64,000 nucleotides of DNA from Sisyra terminalis (taxonomy: Eukaryota > Arthropoda > Insecta > Neuroptera > Sisyridae). A model generated the notes under the pieces. It saw only the letters and a program-made list of their open reading frames with translations, was not told the DNA's origin and ran no database searches. This document shows positions 11,815-24,330 of the stretch, in pieces. Each line of letters starts with the position of its first letter. The first letter of the stretch is position 1. The stretch lies in contig OY292279.1 of assembly GCA_958496175.1 (NCBI GenBank), positions 12,276,001 through 12,340,000 of the forward strand. The letters run 5' to 3'. Both the position numbers and the translations under genes were made by a program.

Positions 11815-12795
11815 GCCAGGTGTTCGAGGTTTGGAATAAAAGGAACTCAAAAAGGGAATTAGACTGAGCTGTATCTGTCTCACTTAATTTTTAATGTATA
11901 CGTTGAACAAATCTCCAAAGAGGTCTTAGAAGAAAGCAATGAATGAAATCTGATAAATAAAAGACGTAAATAACACCATATATGTGGACGATACTTGGGT
12001 TCTTACAACCCTGGAAATACAATTACAAAATCTAATGAATAAGCTTACAAATTACTGCAAGAAGTATGATCTAAACACTAATAATACCAAATATATGGTT
12101 ATATCAAAAACATAGCATTCAAGGTATGGAAATCTTCGCAAATGGCATCCAATTTGGTCGAGTAATCTTGTAAATAATCTTAAGAACTGTAATCAATAAT
12201 AGATGGGAACCAAGTGTTGAAATTTAAAATCAAATAATCAAAGCCAGATCAGTGTTTTTTTTAAAATCAGGAAAAATCAAGTAAATCAGGATCTTTACGC
12301 CATATAAACGTAGATCAAAAAATCAGAATGCCTCAATAATACATATTCCCAGTACTTCTGTCCGGAGTAGATGCTTGAACAGTTACGGACATCTTACTGC
12401 AAAAAATCGAAGCTTTCGATAGATTTATAGAAGAATTTTGAAAGCTCGATGGAGGGATAAGGTAACGAATAAAGAAATATTATGACGACTCAAAAATCAA
12501 ACAAGTTTGTGAACATCATAAAGCGTTGGAATCTTAAATACTTCGGTCATTTTTGTGACACCCATAAAAATATACATTATTACATTTAATAGTACAAGGG
12601 AAAATTATAGGGAAAAGAAGTGAAAGTAGAAGGATATCCTAGAGAAACAATTTAAGGGTGTGGTTTGGAAGATCGACAACCCAACAATTCCGGGATGTAG
12701 TAAATCAAATGACAATAGCTAAAGTACTAGCTAGTAAAAACATCATAATCGACAATCGTATCGGTTAAAACTTCTAAAGAAGAAGAAGAAAATTA
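11815..12795 (+). pseudogene. RTE-type LINE reverse transcriptase remnant (3' part of ORF)
   Basis: Across several frameshifts and stops the conceptual reading gives, in order: LIFNVYVEQISKEVLEESNE (palm-domain motif), YVDDTWVLT (the YADD catalytic box with A to V), LTNYCKKYDLN, VLLSGVDA, IEAFDRF, then GKIIGKR and NNLRVWFGRSTTQQFRDVV. The order and spacing match the end of the endonuclease-reverse transcriptase ORF of RTE elements. It closes with a GAAGAAGAAGAA tail near 12780, typical of RTE 3' ends. No frame is intact, so the copy is dead. It is 5'-truncated, as most LINE copies are. Its last ~490 bp are part of the tandem array that follows. Confidence 0.8.
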
Positions 12796-14497
12796 TGAAA
12801 TTTTTCCTCTGGTTTTAATATTTAATTTTCCCCACGGATTGGTACCAATTTCAGAGCGTCCACCTAGACTACTCGTTCACCAATTGAATCAAAATAATTT
12901 CTATTATTTCATTTATTAATCACGTGACAACATTGATACATTTTCCTTTAAACTTTCGTTGAATTATTTAGAAACATAATCGAATAAGTTCATTAGAGGT
13001 ATTTTAATAACATCGTGAACATGTGAATACGTAGATCCAAAAATAAGAATGTTACAAATGTTACATTTTCCCAGTAATTTTGTAAGGAGTAAAAGCTTAA
13101 ACAGTAACGAACGTCTTACTGAAAACAATAAAAGCTTTCGAGATGAGGATGTATAGAAGAATTTTAAAAATTCAATTGGTGGATTAAATCTCGAAAAAAG
13201 AAATAATACGACGACTCAAAAATCAACCGAGTTTGCGAATACCATAAAGCGTGGGAAACTTCAATACTTCGGTCATTTTTTGTGACACTCAGAAAAATAT
13301 ACATTTTTACATTTAATAGTGCAAGGGAAAATTATAGGGAAAAGAGGTGAAAGTAGAAGGATATCCTAGAGTAACAATTTAAGGGTGTGGTTTGGAAGAT
13401 CGTCAACCCAACAATTCCGGGATGTAGTAAATCAAATGACAATACCTAAAGTACTAGCCAGTAAAAATACCATAACCAACAGTCGTATCGGTTATGGCTT
13501 TTAAAGAAAAAGAATATAATAAAAAAAATCCACTAGTTATAATATTTTATATTCTCCACGTACTTGTACCAATTTCAGAGCGTCTTCCTAGACTGCTCGT
13601 CCACGAATTTGATCAAAATTATTTATATTTTTTCACATATTAATTACGTGATATCATTGGTATATTTTCCTTTAAATTTTCGTTGAAATTATAAATATAA
13701 TCGAATAAGTTCATTTGTGGTATTTTAATAACAACGTGAACATGTGATAAGGTAGATCAAAAAATCAGAATGTTACAATGTTACAAATGTTACATTTTCC
13801 CAGTAATTTTGTACGGAGTAAAGCTTGAACAATAACGAACGTCTTACTGGAAATAATAAAAGCTTTTGAAATGAGGATGTATAGAAGAATTTTGAAAATT
13901 CAATTGATGGATTATATCTCGAATAAAATCCTTATTACAAATAATAAGGATTAAATCTCGAAATAATACGACGACTCAAAAATCAATCGAGTTTGTGAAC
14001 ATATAAAGCCTCGGAAGAGCCTTTTTTGTGACACCTAGAAAAATATACATTATTACACTTAATAGTGCAAAAAAAATTATAGAGAAAAGAGGCGAAAGTA
14101 GAAGGATATTCTAGAGAAACAATTTAAGGGTGCGGTTTGAAAGATTGTCAACCCAACATTTCCGGGATGTAGTAAATAAAATGACAATAGTCGAAGTACA
14201 AGTCAGTAAAAACATCATAACCGACAATCGTATCGGTTATGGCTGTTAAAATAGAAGAAAATAATAAAAATTTTCTACTTGTTATAATAACTGAGTTTCA
14301 CCTCGTACTTGTAACAATTTTTGAGCGTCCACCTAGATTACTCGTCCACCATTTGGATCAAAATAATTTCTACTTTTTCACTTATTAGTTACGTGATATC
14401 TCTGGAACATTTTCCTTTAAATTTTCGTTGAATTAATTAGAAATATAATCGAATAAGTTCATTTGAGGTATTTTAATAACAACGTGAACATGTGATA
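12309..14497 (+). repeat. Three-copy tandem array of RTE 3' end plus flank (unit about 720 bp)
   Basis: Each unit starts at GTAGATCAAAAAATCAGAATG (near 12309, 13030 and 13752), runs through the RTE tail (GTGTGGTTTGGAAGATCG, AACAATTCCGGGATGTAGTAAA), then through about 200 bp of non-LINE flank (CAATTTCAGAGCGTCCACCTAG, CATAATCGAATAAGTTCATT) and ends at CGTGAACATGTGA (near 13013, 13735 and 14485). Because the flank is copied with the LINE, this is a duplication of local DNA and not three insertions. The copies have diverged, with many small indels. After the third copy the sequence changes to unique DNA. Confidence 0.85.
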
Positions 14498-16653
14498 AAT
14501 AATCGGATTGGAACAGTGATTTAAAGCTCCGTCACATTGTGACAAACGGACATACATACGGACAAAAGCAAATTGATAAAGCATCGTAATAATATGTTTG
14601 ATTATCGGTTTGGCTGTTTGTTGTACAAGGGAGAGCTTTATCGGCATATGGTTTAAAACTGAGCTGGGCTTAATGGCTATGATATATAGAAATGACCGAA
14701 GCTTTCCACCTTCCCATCGAACTAATCAAACGACAATATGTATTCAATTGTTCATATAATTTGTATTAGGCTTGTGTGTCATTTGTTTTGAGCAAATTTA
14801 TCCAATCAACAAACTGAAAGACAAGCTTTGCAGCCAGAGGAAATATTTGTCGATTTGAGCGCTCGGTTAACTATTTGTAATAAAAACGGGCGATTTTCGG
14901 GCGAAAAAAAAAGAAGAACGGAAAAAGCGCGGAAATACGATTAAAAGCGTTGGGATTTTCGCGCTAAATAATTTAAAACCGAATCAGTTTAATGGGGGAA
15001 TGATGGAATAGAGAGAAATCATTTCGTTTCAATAATTTAATGTGAAATCATCACAATTTCCATGCATTGATTTGAGTGTGTCGAGCATAATATTGAATTC
15101 GGGAATTTGGGAAAATCGGCCAAATTCTGTTTCTCTTTATGCATGTGGATGATCCGTGTATGTATGTGGTATTAAATTCCCAACACCCTCGTCGCACATA
15201 CCGTCAGTTCATCCCCATTCCCATGTTTTCCCCATTCAGTTTTCATACAAATTTCAGTATGTATTTACTATGTCCAATCATTTTCTATGTTGCAATGCAC
15301 ACACTTGTGTGCATTGGTGCAATGTCAGCGAGCGATTGAAATTAAACATGAAAATCTGAATTCAATGAGGGCGAAGAGAGATCGGTTGAAGTAGTTATCG
15401 CCACTATTGGTTGTTTCCTCCTATGAGGGGTTCATGTAGTCGACACACTCATGAGACAAATTAACTTTGTATGCTCCTGTCGGCTTTACAAGCCAAACCA
15501 TCGTTATGTACTTTTTCAATTTCCTTTCCAAATTAATCACATGTTTTCTCCAGTTTTCACATCAATTGAAAGATATTCATTTCCTGTTTCTTTGTATCAA
15601 ATTCTATCACTTGTCACAATCAAATCCGCCAGTAACGATACAAAAATCACATTGATCAAAAATACAATTTAAATTATAATTATAGTAATATAAGCTTTGA
15701 ATTCATCAGAATTCTTCTTTAAAACATCAGACCAAGGATAATGGTTCTAGAAATAATATATTTTAAAGCTTTTAACCAGAAATAACTATGCATCACAATT
15801 TATAGTACTCCTAATTTGGCCATTTCATTCATCAAGTAAGATTTTGTAAAATAGAATCGTTGTAAAAAAATAATTCCAATTAACTGCCCAAAATCAACGA
15901 AATATACAACGCAAAAAAAAATATAAAAAAATTTAGAACAAAAATGTTTATCACATTACTTCATTTTATGGTCCTAATGGTTTGGAACTTCGCTAAATTT
16001 AAATGAAATTCTTATATTGATTTTAAAGAAATACTTTACAATCTCTGGGAAAAATGATACTCTTCTTTCTTTTAATTTTATTTTTTTGTTTGGTTGGGTT
16101 TTTCAGGATGATCATTTGAGCCTCAACAGTACAGCCTCAAAGCTTATTGGGCTTTCTGGATACCTACTACACCAAGTTAAGACTAAACAACTGGCCGAAC
16201 TTCAGCACTCGTCGCACTAGGTGCTTTTCAACTATTGAAATTCCAAGACTTGATATCTTTTGTTCCCCATTTTACTATTTGTTTAGGGAATCGCAACTCC
16301 ACTGAACTTGAGAAGTGGTTTCATTTGCTGCCTGGCATAATCTTTATTTTGGTTCCTTTTTACTGTGCTTTTGTCTGGTAATATTCTTTAATGTTGTGTA
16401 GTGACTTTCATAAACCCATTCCTTGATGGTATTTTTCTCTGCTTATTTGTATCGCCAAGTATACGCTGTGGGTTTGCAAATAATATTTGGGATCCTTGCC
16501 ATGCAAGGGCGTTAGCATTTCCATTGCCTTTGATACCCTTATAGCCTAGCACCTATCCCCTTGTTAACCTTGTTTTTGGTAACCAGACTTGTATATGCTT
16601 CGTATTCTATATATGGCTAATTCCCAAACCAATTTCAATATTTATTATTTATA
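14498..16653. other. Unique, less AT-rich stretch then AT-rich DNA; no gene recognised
   Basis: 14500-15450 is non-repetitive and comparatively GC-rich, and frames are open on both strands, but none has a recognisable domain. It could hold intronic regulatory elements. 15700-16650 is ordinary AT-rich sequence. Confidence 0.4.
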
Positions 16654-16990
16654 TCTATAGTAATATATAAAATTCTTACGTCTGTCTGTACATTTCGATT
16701 TTTAACCCAATTTTAGGGTAAATATTTGTTTCAAGAGGCCCTTATTCCAAATTTAACATTTTTAAAATTTTTGTCTGTCTGTCTGTCTGTGTGTCCCGAT
16801 TTAACTAAAGAACGGAACAACCGAATTTAATGAAATTTGGTATTAAGATACAACACAATTTCCCACAGACTATAGGCTACTTATCCTACTAAAAAAATAA
16901 TAAGGGAAGGTATTCCCAAGGGATGAAAACAGAAATTTTTACACTAGACAGGTGAGTTATGTATAATTGGAAAGATAATTTAAAGTTAGA
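16654..16990 (+). mobile_element. Helitron-like 5' region
   Basis: It opens at A|TCTATAGTAATATATAAAAT, which fits a Helitron 5' terminus (host A, then TC). It contains a short GTCT microsatellite (16769-16790). From about 16797 it shares GATTTAACTAAAGAACGG, AATTTAATGAAA and AAGATACAACACAATT with the reverse complement of the Helitron at 19331-20899. The 5' part differs from that copy, so the two are related but chimeric. The 3' end is missing. Confidence 0.5.
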
Positions 16991-16998
16991 ATCAAAAC

Positions 16999-17214
16999 TT
17001 CCAATCAAAACTTCTCCGCCGTATTCTAAATGCTCCCTACTTCGTTAAAAATAAAGTAATACATAATGATATCAAAATTCCCTGTATCAATAACCTAATC
17101 CAAGACTGGTTCCAAAAATTTCACAACAAGTTGCACAACCATCCAAACCCCAACGCTGAAATCTTTTCGTCTACATTCCATTCAAATAATCCTACAGATC
17201 TACTAAATTATTAA
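16999..17214 (+). pseudogene. Jockey-clade LINE, C-terminal ORF2 fragment
   Basis: An uninterrupted 71-codon frame without an initiating Met, ending in TAA at 17212-17214. It reads KLLRRILNAPYFVKN, then VIHNDIKIP and FHNKLHNHPNPNAE. This is the conserved tail of Jockey-type reverse transcriptase ORFs, the segment after the palm domain that reads (L)RxIxxAPWYVxN..IHxDLxxP. The frame is cut off by a stop just upstream, so only the last part of the LINE survives. It lies immediately downstream of the Helitron-like fragment. Confidence 0.75.
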
Positions 17215-17317
17215 TATCTACATAAATTAGTAGTTGGTTATTTGTTCTTCAACTTGAAATGTTAAATATTTGAAAATGAGATTAAAAATTTAAAATTTAA
17301 ATGATAACAAAATGTTA

Positions 17318-17995
17318 ATTCTAATTATTCTCTACATTGAGTTTCCTCGATCTTTGATAAGATGCTACCTGTACGGACTAGGTTGTACAAAAATCAATTA
17401 AGGGTTGGAAACAAAAATTGTAGAATAATTTTCCACAATTTCACCGAAGATTGCCAAGGGTGGAAAGTACCAAAGTTTTAATTCTTTCCTTGTATTTTTC
17501 GGTGAGTATTTAAATGATTTAAGAAGATTTACGAAACAGCTGCTTGAATTGAATAACTTTAAATAACCCTAGAGATCTACTAAAGTTCTACTAAATGATT
17601 AATAGAGAGTCCCAATAATGGTTGGGTTCTTTCAACAAGTTTCAAATTCAACTGTTCCTGGTGAAGAATCACTCTTTACTAAGAGAAAAGATTTATTTTA
17701 TTTTATTTTGTGCGCATATTACATATCATACTAGAATTTTGTATAATTTTTAATTCAAACTATTCCCAACATTGAGGTTCCCCGATCTTTGATAAGGTAC
17801 TACCTATAAGGATTATGTTCTGTAAAAATCAATTAAGGGTTGGAAACAAAAATTGTGGAGTAATTTTTCACAATTTCACCGAACATTGCCAAGGGTGGTA
17901 ATGTACCAAAGTTTTAATTCTTTCCTTGTATTTTACGGTGATTATTCATATGATTTAAGAAGATTTACCAAACAGCTGCTTTCATTGAATAACTT
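17318..17995. repeat. Direct duplication of about 240 bp, spacing about 430 bp
   Basis: The copies at about 17318-17560 and 17745-17990 share CGATCTTTGATAAG, AAAAATCAATTAAGGGTTGG, ATTGCCAAGGGTGG, GTTTTAATTCTTTCCTTGTA and AAACAGCTGCTT in the same order. The spacer (17650-17750) is an inverted relative of the 801-1223 repeat. No coding sequence. Confidence 0.8.
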
Positions 17996-19329
17996 TCAAT
18001 TCCATCTTAAAAATTAGCTTTTATTTTATTATTTACTTAAATAATGTAAAAATAAGCTTTCTTATAATTACATTACCTCAATAAGTAGTTGATGTTTAGA
18101 TACAATCATGCATATTTAACCCAAAATTTAAAAGAGAAGAAGTTTGAAATATTGAAGAATTAAAAACCCCAATTCTCAATAATCAAATTTAATTTACCCT
18201 ACTCTAGGATAAAGGCCCTAATTTGAACTCTATTGAAATACGTGGGATTTGTTGGGAAGAAAAGTGGTCTAATTGGATGTGATCTCATCAGAAAAATTTC
18301 CATTAATAAAAAATATTCCTAAATTGAATCACCATCCACAAATGCAGTGGACGTTATTGTCCTACATATGCAGCCCGTTGCGAATGATTGAAGCTTTAAT
18401 AGCACTTAAAGAGCTTTCAATTAAATATTAAGCAATTAAATTCGCCATAATTAACAAAATATTTAAAATGATATTAAAAATATTTTTCAGTTGAAATGAT
18501 TTTTTTTGTCACACTAATTGGTAATAAGTTAAATAAATTAAATTTTTATAGAAAAGTTAAATCCAATCAAAAATTTAAACACAAAATAGCTTTTACTTCA
18601 TACTTTGTAAAAAATCTATAGTGCATCTTTTAATATGACCAGGGACTGTACTTATTGCAGGGTTTTATTCGAACTTAACATCGAAAAAATAACTATAATA
18701 ACGTAGATTTTTGTGCATTGCTAACATAGGAGTATTTCCTCTGCAAATATTTTAATTTCTATAAAACTTTTTGGTACTCACTAGAAGTTTTCTTTTCTAT
18801 ACTCCAATGTTTCCATAGATTTGATTGCTTTGTACGATAGTTACATTTGTTATACCAACATAATAATTTTTACTGTATCAAAAATTATAAACATCTTATC
18901 TTTTCTGCTCTTTTTTTGAATTGTAAAAATAGTTTGTGGTTTAATTTAATTTTCTCTAATTGATTCATTTTTTTGGACTTCATCAAAGTAAAATTTTAGT
19001 ACTTTAAAAGGAGAAGTATGAATCAACAGTGCTTCATTCATCGTAAATTTATAGACCAATTCGTACTCAAAATATAATTTCTACGCATTTATTTGATGAA
19101 CAACTTCGAAAAGTTAGCGCTACATTCACTTTTGCTCTGTTATTTAGTTACAAAGTATTCATAAGTTTCTTGTCTGACATTGTCTTCATAAACTTATTAC
19201 CAGTACCTACAGAGAAATATATGTAAGCAATAGACTAAAGCAATATTTAAGAAGAAAGTTTATGAAATATATTTCTAAATTTAGAAAAGTTCAAAAAAAT
19301 ATCTACTTAATTTGAAATTTATCATAGAT
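17996..19329. other. Unassigned AT-rich sequence
   Basis: No gene or repeat family recognised. Confidence 0.4.
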
Positions 19330-20899
19330 AGCTGATCCCCACGACTTCGTCTGCGTAACGTATTTTATTTTTCCTATTTCTTTTACGAAAAATATAACCA
19401 TACTTAAGAACACTTCACAATCTTGAAAAAGACACATTTAATAAACTGTTGCAAAGAATAAAATTGTTCTATGTAATAATCAATTAATTTTCAAAAAATA
19501 TTTATAAATATCTAAAAAGAATATGTTCAATTGCGTATACCTACGGTAGGTATACCTACTATGAACCAAACAATCCGTAAATCAATCAGCATCTATACAT
19601 AAATAAAAAATATCGCCAAATTCAATAAATTCGGTCTTAAATATGGCTCAAAAAAGTCAAAAGTTATCAAAATACTCGCGTCAATGTAACCCCATCACAC
19701 TGTTTCAATTCCCGAATGAACCTTTTTCCAAAAACTATTATATTATTGCACTGTACAACACAACCGCGAAATTGAAATTTGTACAATTGCACGAAACCCA
19801 GTTATTCCATATTCATGTAAAACCATTATGTATCTATAAACTTATTATTAAAATATCTGAAGTTCAACTATATAATTAAACCATATTGGATAGTCAAGAG
19901 TTCACCATACACGATTTGGCGTATGCTTTTTGCTCTGGAAGAGGATTTTAAATTTCTTTTATCATTATGATGATATGATTATTTGTTATTTATCATTATG
20001 ATGATTTCTAGCTGGAATTGCGAATTTTTTTCGTGATCCCTTTCACGTACTTGCAAATAAAAGATATTGTGCCTCCCCCCAAAAAAAAATCCTGAATCCG
20101 CCCTTGTCTGTTAGGGTAGGAATTTTCAAAAAAAAATCTTATCACATTCCTACTTCCTAAAAGGAATACACCGAATATTAAAATTTCATCAGTCAGAGGG
20201 GGTATATAAATACACGATTTTATATATGCATGGTTTTAAAAACGTATTTACTTTAAGTTTTATTATTATTGTTATTACTATTACATTTTTTTCGTTAATA
20301 TTTCCTTACTGAGCAACCCTAAGGATCTATTTACAACAATTTTGTAAAAAAAAAGTTTACTGTCAGATTATTATCTATAAAAACATTTATATTTCAAAAA
20401 GGCAATTTTTGTATTTTAAATTAAATTACTGTGCTTTTTATTAGTCCAACTAAAAATATTAGTACAGATCATTTTTTAACTTTTAAAAACCTTTCCAATG
20501 ATATATAACTCGCTTATCTAAAGTACAATTTTTTTTTCATCCCTCAGTTTTTACGTAGGGGGTACATTCGCTTATTATTTTTAAGAAATGATAAGTAGCC
20601 GAACGTGTGTAGGTAATTGTGTTGTATCTTAATATTAAGTTTCATTAAATTCGGTTGTTCCGTTCTTTAGTTAAATCACCAGCGCACGCGATGTAAGAAA
20701 GTTTTTTAGTAATTTTTTCACACATTATTAGAGTTTTAGTATGGATTCCTTTTTTTTTGAAAATTTAATATAGCCTTTGTTCACCGGAAATAGTGTAGCT
20801 TTCTAACAGTGAAATTTTTTTTTAAATCGGTCAAGTAGTTTCGAAGTCTATTCAAAGCAAACAAACAATCAAATCTTTCCTCTTTATAATAATAGATAG
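19330..20899 (-). mobile_element. Non-autonomous Helitron, family A
   Basis: Read on the minus strand it begins TCTATCTATTATTATAAAGA and ends with a hairpin (CGCAGACGAAGTCG), GGGGATCAGCTAT, where an intact family member has CTAG. These are Helitron termini. The interior shares ACGGTAGGTATACCTAC, AAATCAATCAGCATC and AAGCATACGCCAAAT with the copies at 22605 and 41200. A 78-codon frame at 19643-19879 has no recognisable domain, and no Rep/helicase is present, so it depends on another element. An embedded CCCCCCAAAAAAAAAT stretch near 20077 looks like a further small repeat. Confidence 0.65.
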
Positions 20900-22603
20900 A
20901 TTACATTTTTTAATGAATATTTGTATTTTTTTTTCTGAATGAAAATTTTCCCTTTTAGCTCTTATGTACTTAGCAATAATGATTTCCACTAATCAGTTAC
21001 CATAAAAGCTCTTACTGGCAATAAGCTTTGCACTATTAATGCGACTAGTTGGCATTTTAAAGTGACGATACGATAGGCTTATGAACTTGCTTCAAACAAG
21101 TCGCTTTAATGCACCAACATTCAAGTCCAAAGCGAATTAATATTCTGTTAAACAGTTTTCGAATAATGAATTCACAAAACCGAAAATCCAGTGAATGGCC
21201 TCGAAAATAATAATTACACTTGCAGCCAATTCCCAGTTAAATTACAGGTTCCTCAGTTATAAAGTTAAGTTTAACTACTGGCTTAAGCTTAAGTGAGGTT
21301 TACAATTTAATATATATATAAAAGAGATTATTAAGTCATCGGCTTTGGTTGCACTGAGACATGAGCTTACATTGACAATTAAAATTGATAAAAAGGGCTT
21401 TTATGATTTAAATAATGAGAGTTGTTAATATGCAATGTGGGTGGTATATTAATGAATTCATTTTATCTCATATTATTTAAACATTTTTTGTAAATTTGAG
21501 AAAAAAAAAAGCATACACACAAAGGATAATATCTCTGTCAAAAATCAGTTTTAAATTTAATTGTGTTATTCAGTCTGACTAACAAATGTGTTTTTAGTGA
21601 ATTACAAACATTACAACATGTGGACTTTGTTTAAAATCAGATTAATTTTGTTCTCTACTTTGGAAACTTCATTTCTAATTTTCGTGAGTTATTGTTATGA
21701 CTATGTACCAACTAACACAATATTTTGATATTCGTTATGATTTTGAACCACCATCGCAATCCTTTCAAACGGAACCCAACAAATAATTCGGTTTCCTCTT
21801 AGCCATTTAATATTGCGATGAATTGTGTCCTGATGCATATATATATACCACATAGCATTCACGCACAAAGACAAAATAGATGAATAATAACGATACAAGA
21901 AGAGCTTCAAATGCATCTTCGGGCTGCATCTATTCACAATATTAATCCAGTCAAATCTCATCTCTGTTTCCTCAAATATCCATAATTATGCCAGAAACTC
22001 AATAATCGTATTTACTTATTATGTGTATTGGTTTATTGAGAGGATTCACTAAGGATACAAACGGATTCAGCACGAATATATTAAATATTGAATTGAACCT
22101 TTGATCTATATAATATTCTCTCTGGATGCTCATTCATGCATGGGAATTTTTCTAACATTAACTTGCATGTGAATTGACAAGAAGTTTGTCTTGATATTTG
22201 CAATATTACCGTCGTAGAATAAATCCAAAAAAACTTGTTTTCTTAGAAAAAAAAGGGATATTTATAGACAATGATGATATAAAAGTAATATTGTAACGTT
22301 TTTCTTTGGGGATTCTTTTAAAGTTTGTGAAATTAGGTAGTGTATGTTTTGTTTGTAGATATTTATTTGCTAACATTTTTCTCACGCATACTTCTTATAA
22401 AATTATTTAACTTTTTTTCTAAACGAAAATTTTTATAATTTTTCTTATATTTTCTAACTATTGTTTTTCGGTACAATCGTCTCCTAGTTAACACCCGTCA
22501 TTCGTATTGAGCGGTTGATTTTCTCAAAAAAACTGACATTGGAGTGCTAACGGTTATGATTTTTTTTTTTGGTTAAAGTATAAACAAAAATGTTACCGAC
22601 TAG
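20900..22603. other. Unassigned sequence
   Basis: 20950-21350 and 21690-22000 are somewhat less AT-rich and non-repetitive. An 86-codon minus-strand frame at 21701-21961 has no family resemblance I can name, and no good splice pair frames it. Confidence 0.4.
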
Positions 22604-22604
22604 C

Positions 22605-23548
22605 TGATCCCCGCAACTTTGTCTGCGTAACGTAGGTGTAGATTATGTTTTCTTTTCAAATTTGCCATTTGTAGTGGTATATGAAAATTTTTATTTTTTT
22701 ATTTCTTTTACAAAAAACATAATTATACTCAAAAACACAATTTTGTCAACTTTAAAAAGACACATTTAATAAACTGTTACAAAGAATAAAATTGTTCTAT
22801 GTAATAATCAATTAATTTTCAAAAAATATTTATAAATATCTAAAAAGAGTATGTCTATTGCATATAGCTACGGTAGGTATACCTACCGTAGACCAAATAA
22901 TCTATAAATCAATCAGCATCGATACATAAATAAAAAAATCGCCAAGTTCAATGAAGTTGGTCTTAATTATAAATAAAGTGGGGTGACCATGCGACATTTT
23001 TCAAATAGCTTACATTTTTAAACTTTTGATATCTTTCGAATGGAATGTTTAAAATTGAATAACTTAAAAAGTTATATAATGGTATTGAAGCAAACTTAAA
23101 TATGAAGTCATTTATTTTGATAAGGATTAATCTCAAAGTATCAATAAAATAGCTTTTATAGCGGTGGCATTTATATATATTTTTTAAAATGAAAGAACAC
23201 TTATTGTGACATAACTATAATAGTTAGACAAATGCTAATGTTCTATTTTTTGTAGATAATGATATATTCTGCAAAATCGTACTACATTATTTTGTTCTAT
23301 AACCAATAGTTTTCGCAGGGTACGCGATAAAAGAATGTTTTTTGGTACTTTTTTTAGACCGTGGGTTACATTATTAAAGTTTTTGTATGGATCCCTAACT
23401 TTTTGAAAATTTAATATAGCCTATGTTCACCGAAAATAGTGTAGCTTCCCAACAGTGAAAGAATTTTTCAAATCGGTCAATTAGTTTCGGAGCCTAGTCA
23501 AAGCAAACAAACAATCAAATCTTTCCTCTTTATAGTAATAGATAGAAG
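22605..23548 (-). mobile_element. Non-autonomous Helitron, family A, shorter copy
   Basis: On the plus strand it starts A|CTAGCTGATCCCCGC followed by AACTTTGTCTGCGTAACG, an unmutated Helitron 3' terminus in reverse complement. It ends with AAACAATCAAATCTTTCCTC, TTTATAGTAATAGATAGA, the reversed 5' terminus. It is about 0.6 kb shorter than the copy at 19330, having lost the central part. No coding capacity. Confidence 0.7.
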
Positions 23549-23880
23549 ATACAATCACGTCTTGCTCTGTCCATCTTGCAGGAATGAAGTACACGAAGTG
23601 TAATACTGAAGGAATGTAGTTTACTCAACCATTTTAATCTAACACTTTTCCAATTTTACATAGGTGTGAAAAATATTAGACTCAAGACTACTCAAGAGAA
23701 AAAAAAAAAAAAAAATTTTTGTAAATATCATAAATTTAAAAATTACAATAATTTCTCTCATCTTATATTTTGTGTAGTACTCTTTTTTGTTTATGATTTA
23801 TTTTTCTCATCCTGGCTGCTTTGTACTTATTTTTTTCATTTATATTTTATTATGATGCCAAATTTTAATGAGTTCGGAAA
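23549..23880. other. Unassigned AT-rich sequence
   Basis: Includes an A/T homopolymer run at 23700-23717. No gene recognised. Confidence 0.4.
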
Positions 23881-23884
23881 TCAG

Positions 23885-24330
23885 ATCCACCCGTGTTTTA
23901 ATATTTTTTTTTTTAGATTTTTTTTCTCAATGTTTCACAAAATGTTTTTTTCACAAAATTTCCTGGCCAAAAAGACACTTTAATGTTAACATTTTTGAGG
24001 AAATCCATAACTTTTTTGACTTTATGGCAAGGAGCTCCATCCTGCATAAAGATAACATTTTCTTCCGGAAACCACTCTTTAGTTTGAGGAAGTAACCTCG
24101 TTTCTAAAACTTGTATATATTGGTCTTGCCTCATAGTACCTTCCACAATGTATATCCTACTGGTACCCTTTGCTGATATGCAGCTCCAAACCATAACAGA
24201 TGTAGTATGTTTTACAGTCTGGGTGATACATTGCTGGAAGAAAGTGAAAATCTTCTTTTGAGTCTAATAATTTTCTTACCCCTGTAACTAACATAACACG
24301 AAGTTAGTACTACTCCTTTTAAATACATCG
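23885..24330 (-). pseudogene. Tc1/mariner-type transposase remnant
   Basis: The minus strand reads VKHTTSVMVWSCISAKGTS, GTMRQDQYIQVLETRLLPQ, EWFPEENVIFMQDGAPCH and FWPGN. The VMVW block and the FMQDGAPCH box, with the second catalytic Asp of the DDD/DDE triad, are diagnostic of Tc1/mariner transposases. After WPGN the frame degenerates: the expected SPDLNPIENLW box with the third acidic residue is absent. The preceding part is out of frame or lost. No terminal inverted repeats were identified. This is a dead fragment, and the long plus-strand frames over it are shadows. Confidence 0.8.

Noticed and set aside
16769..16792. GTCT microsatellite as an independent feature
   Set aside because: It is part of the Helitron-like 5' region, where such short tracts are common.
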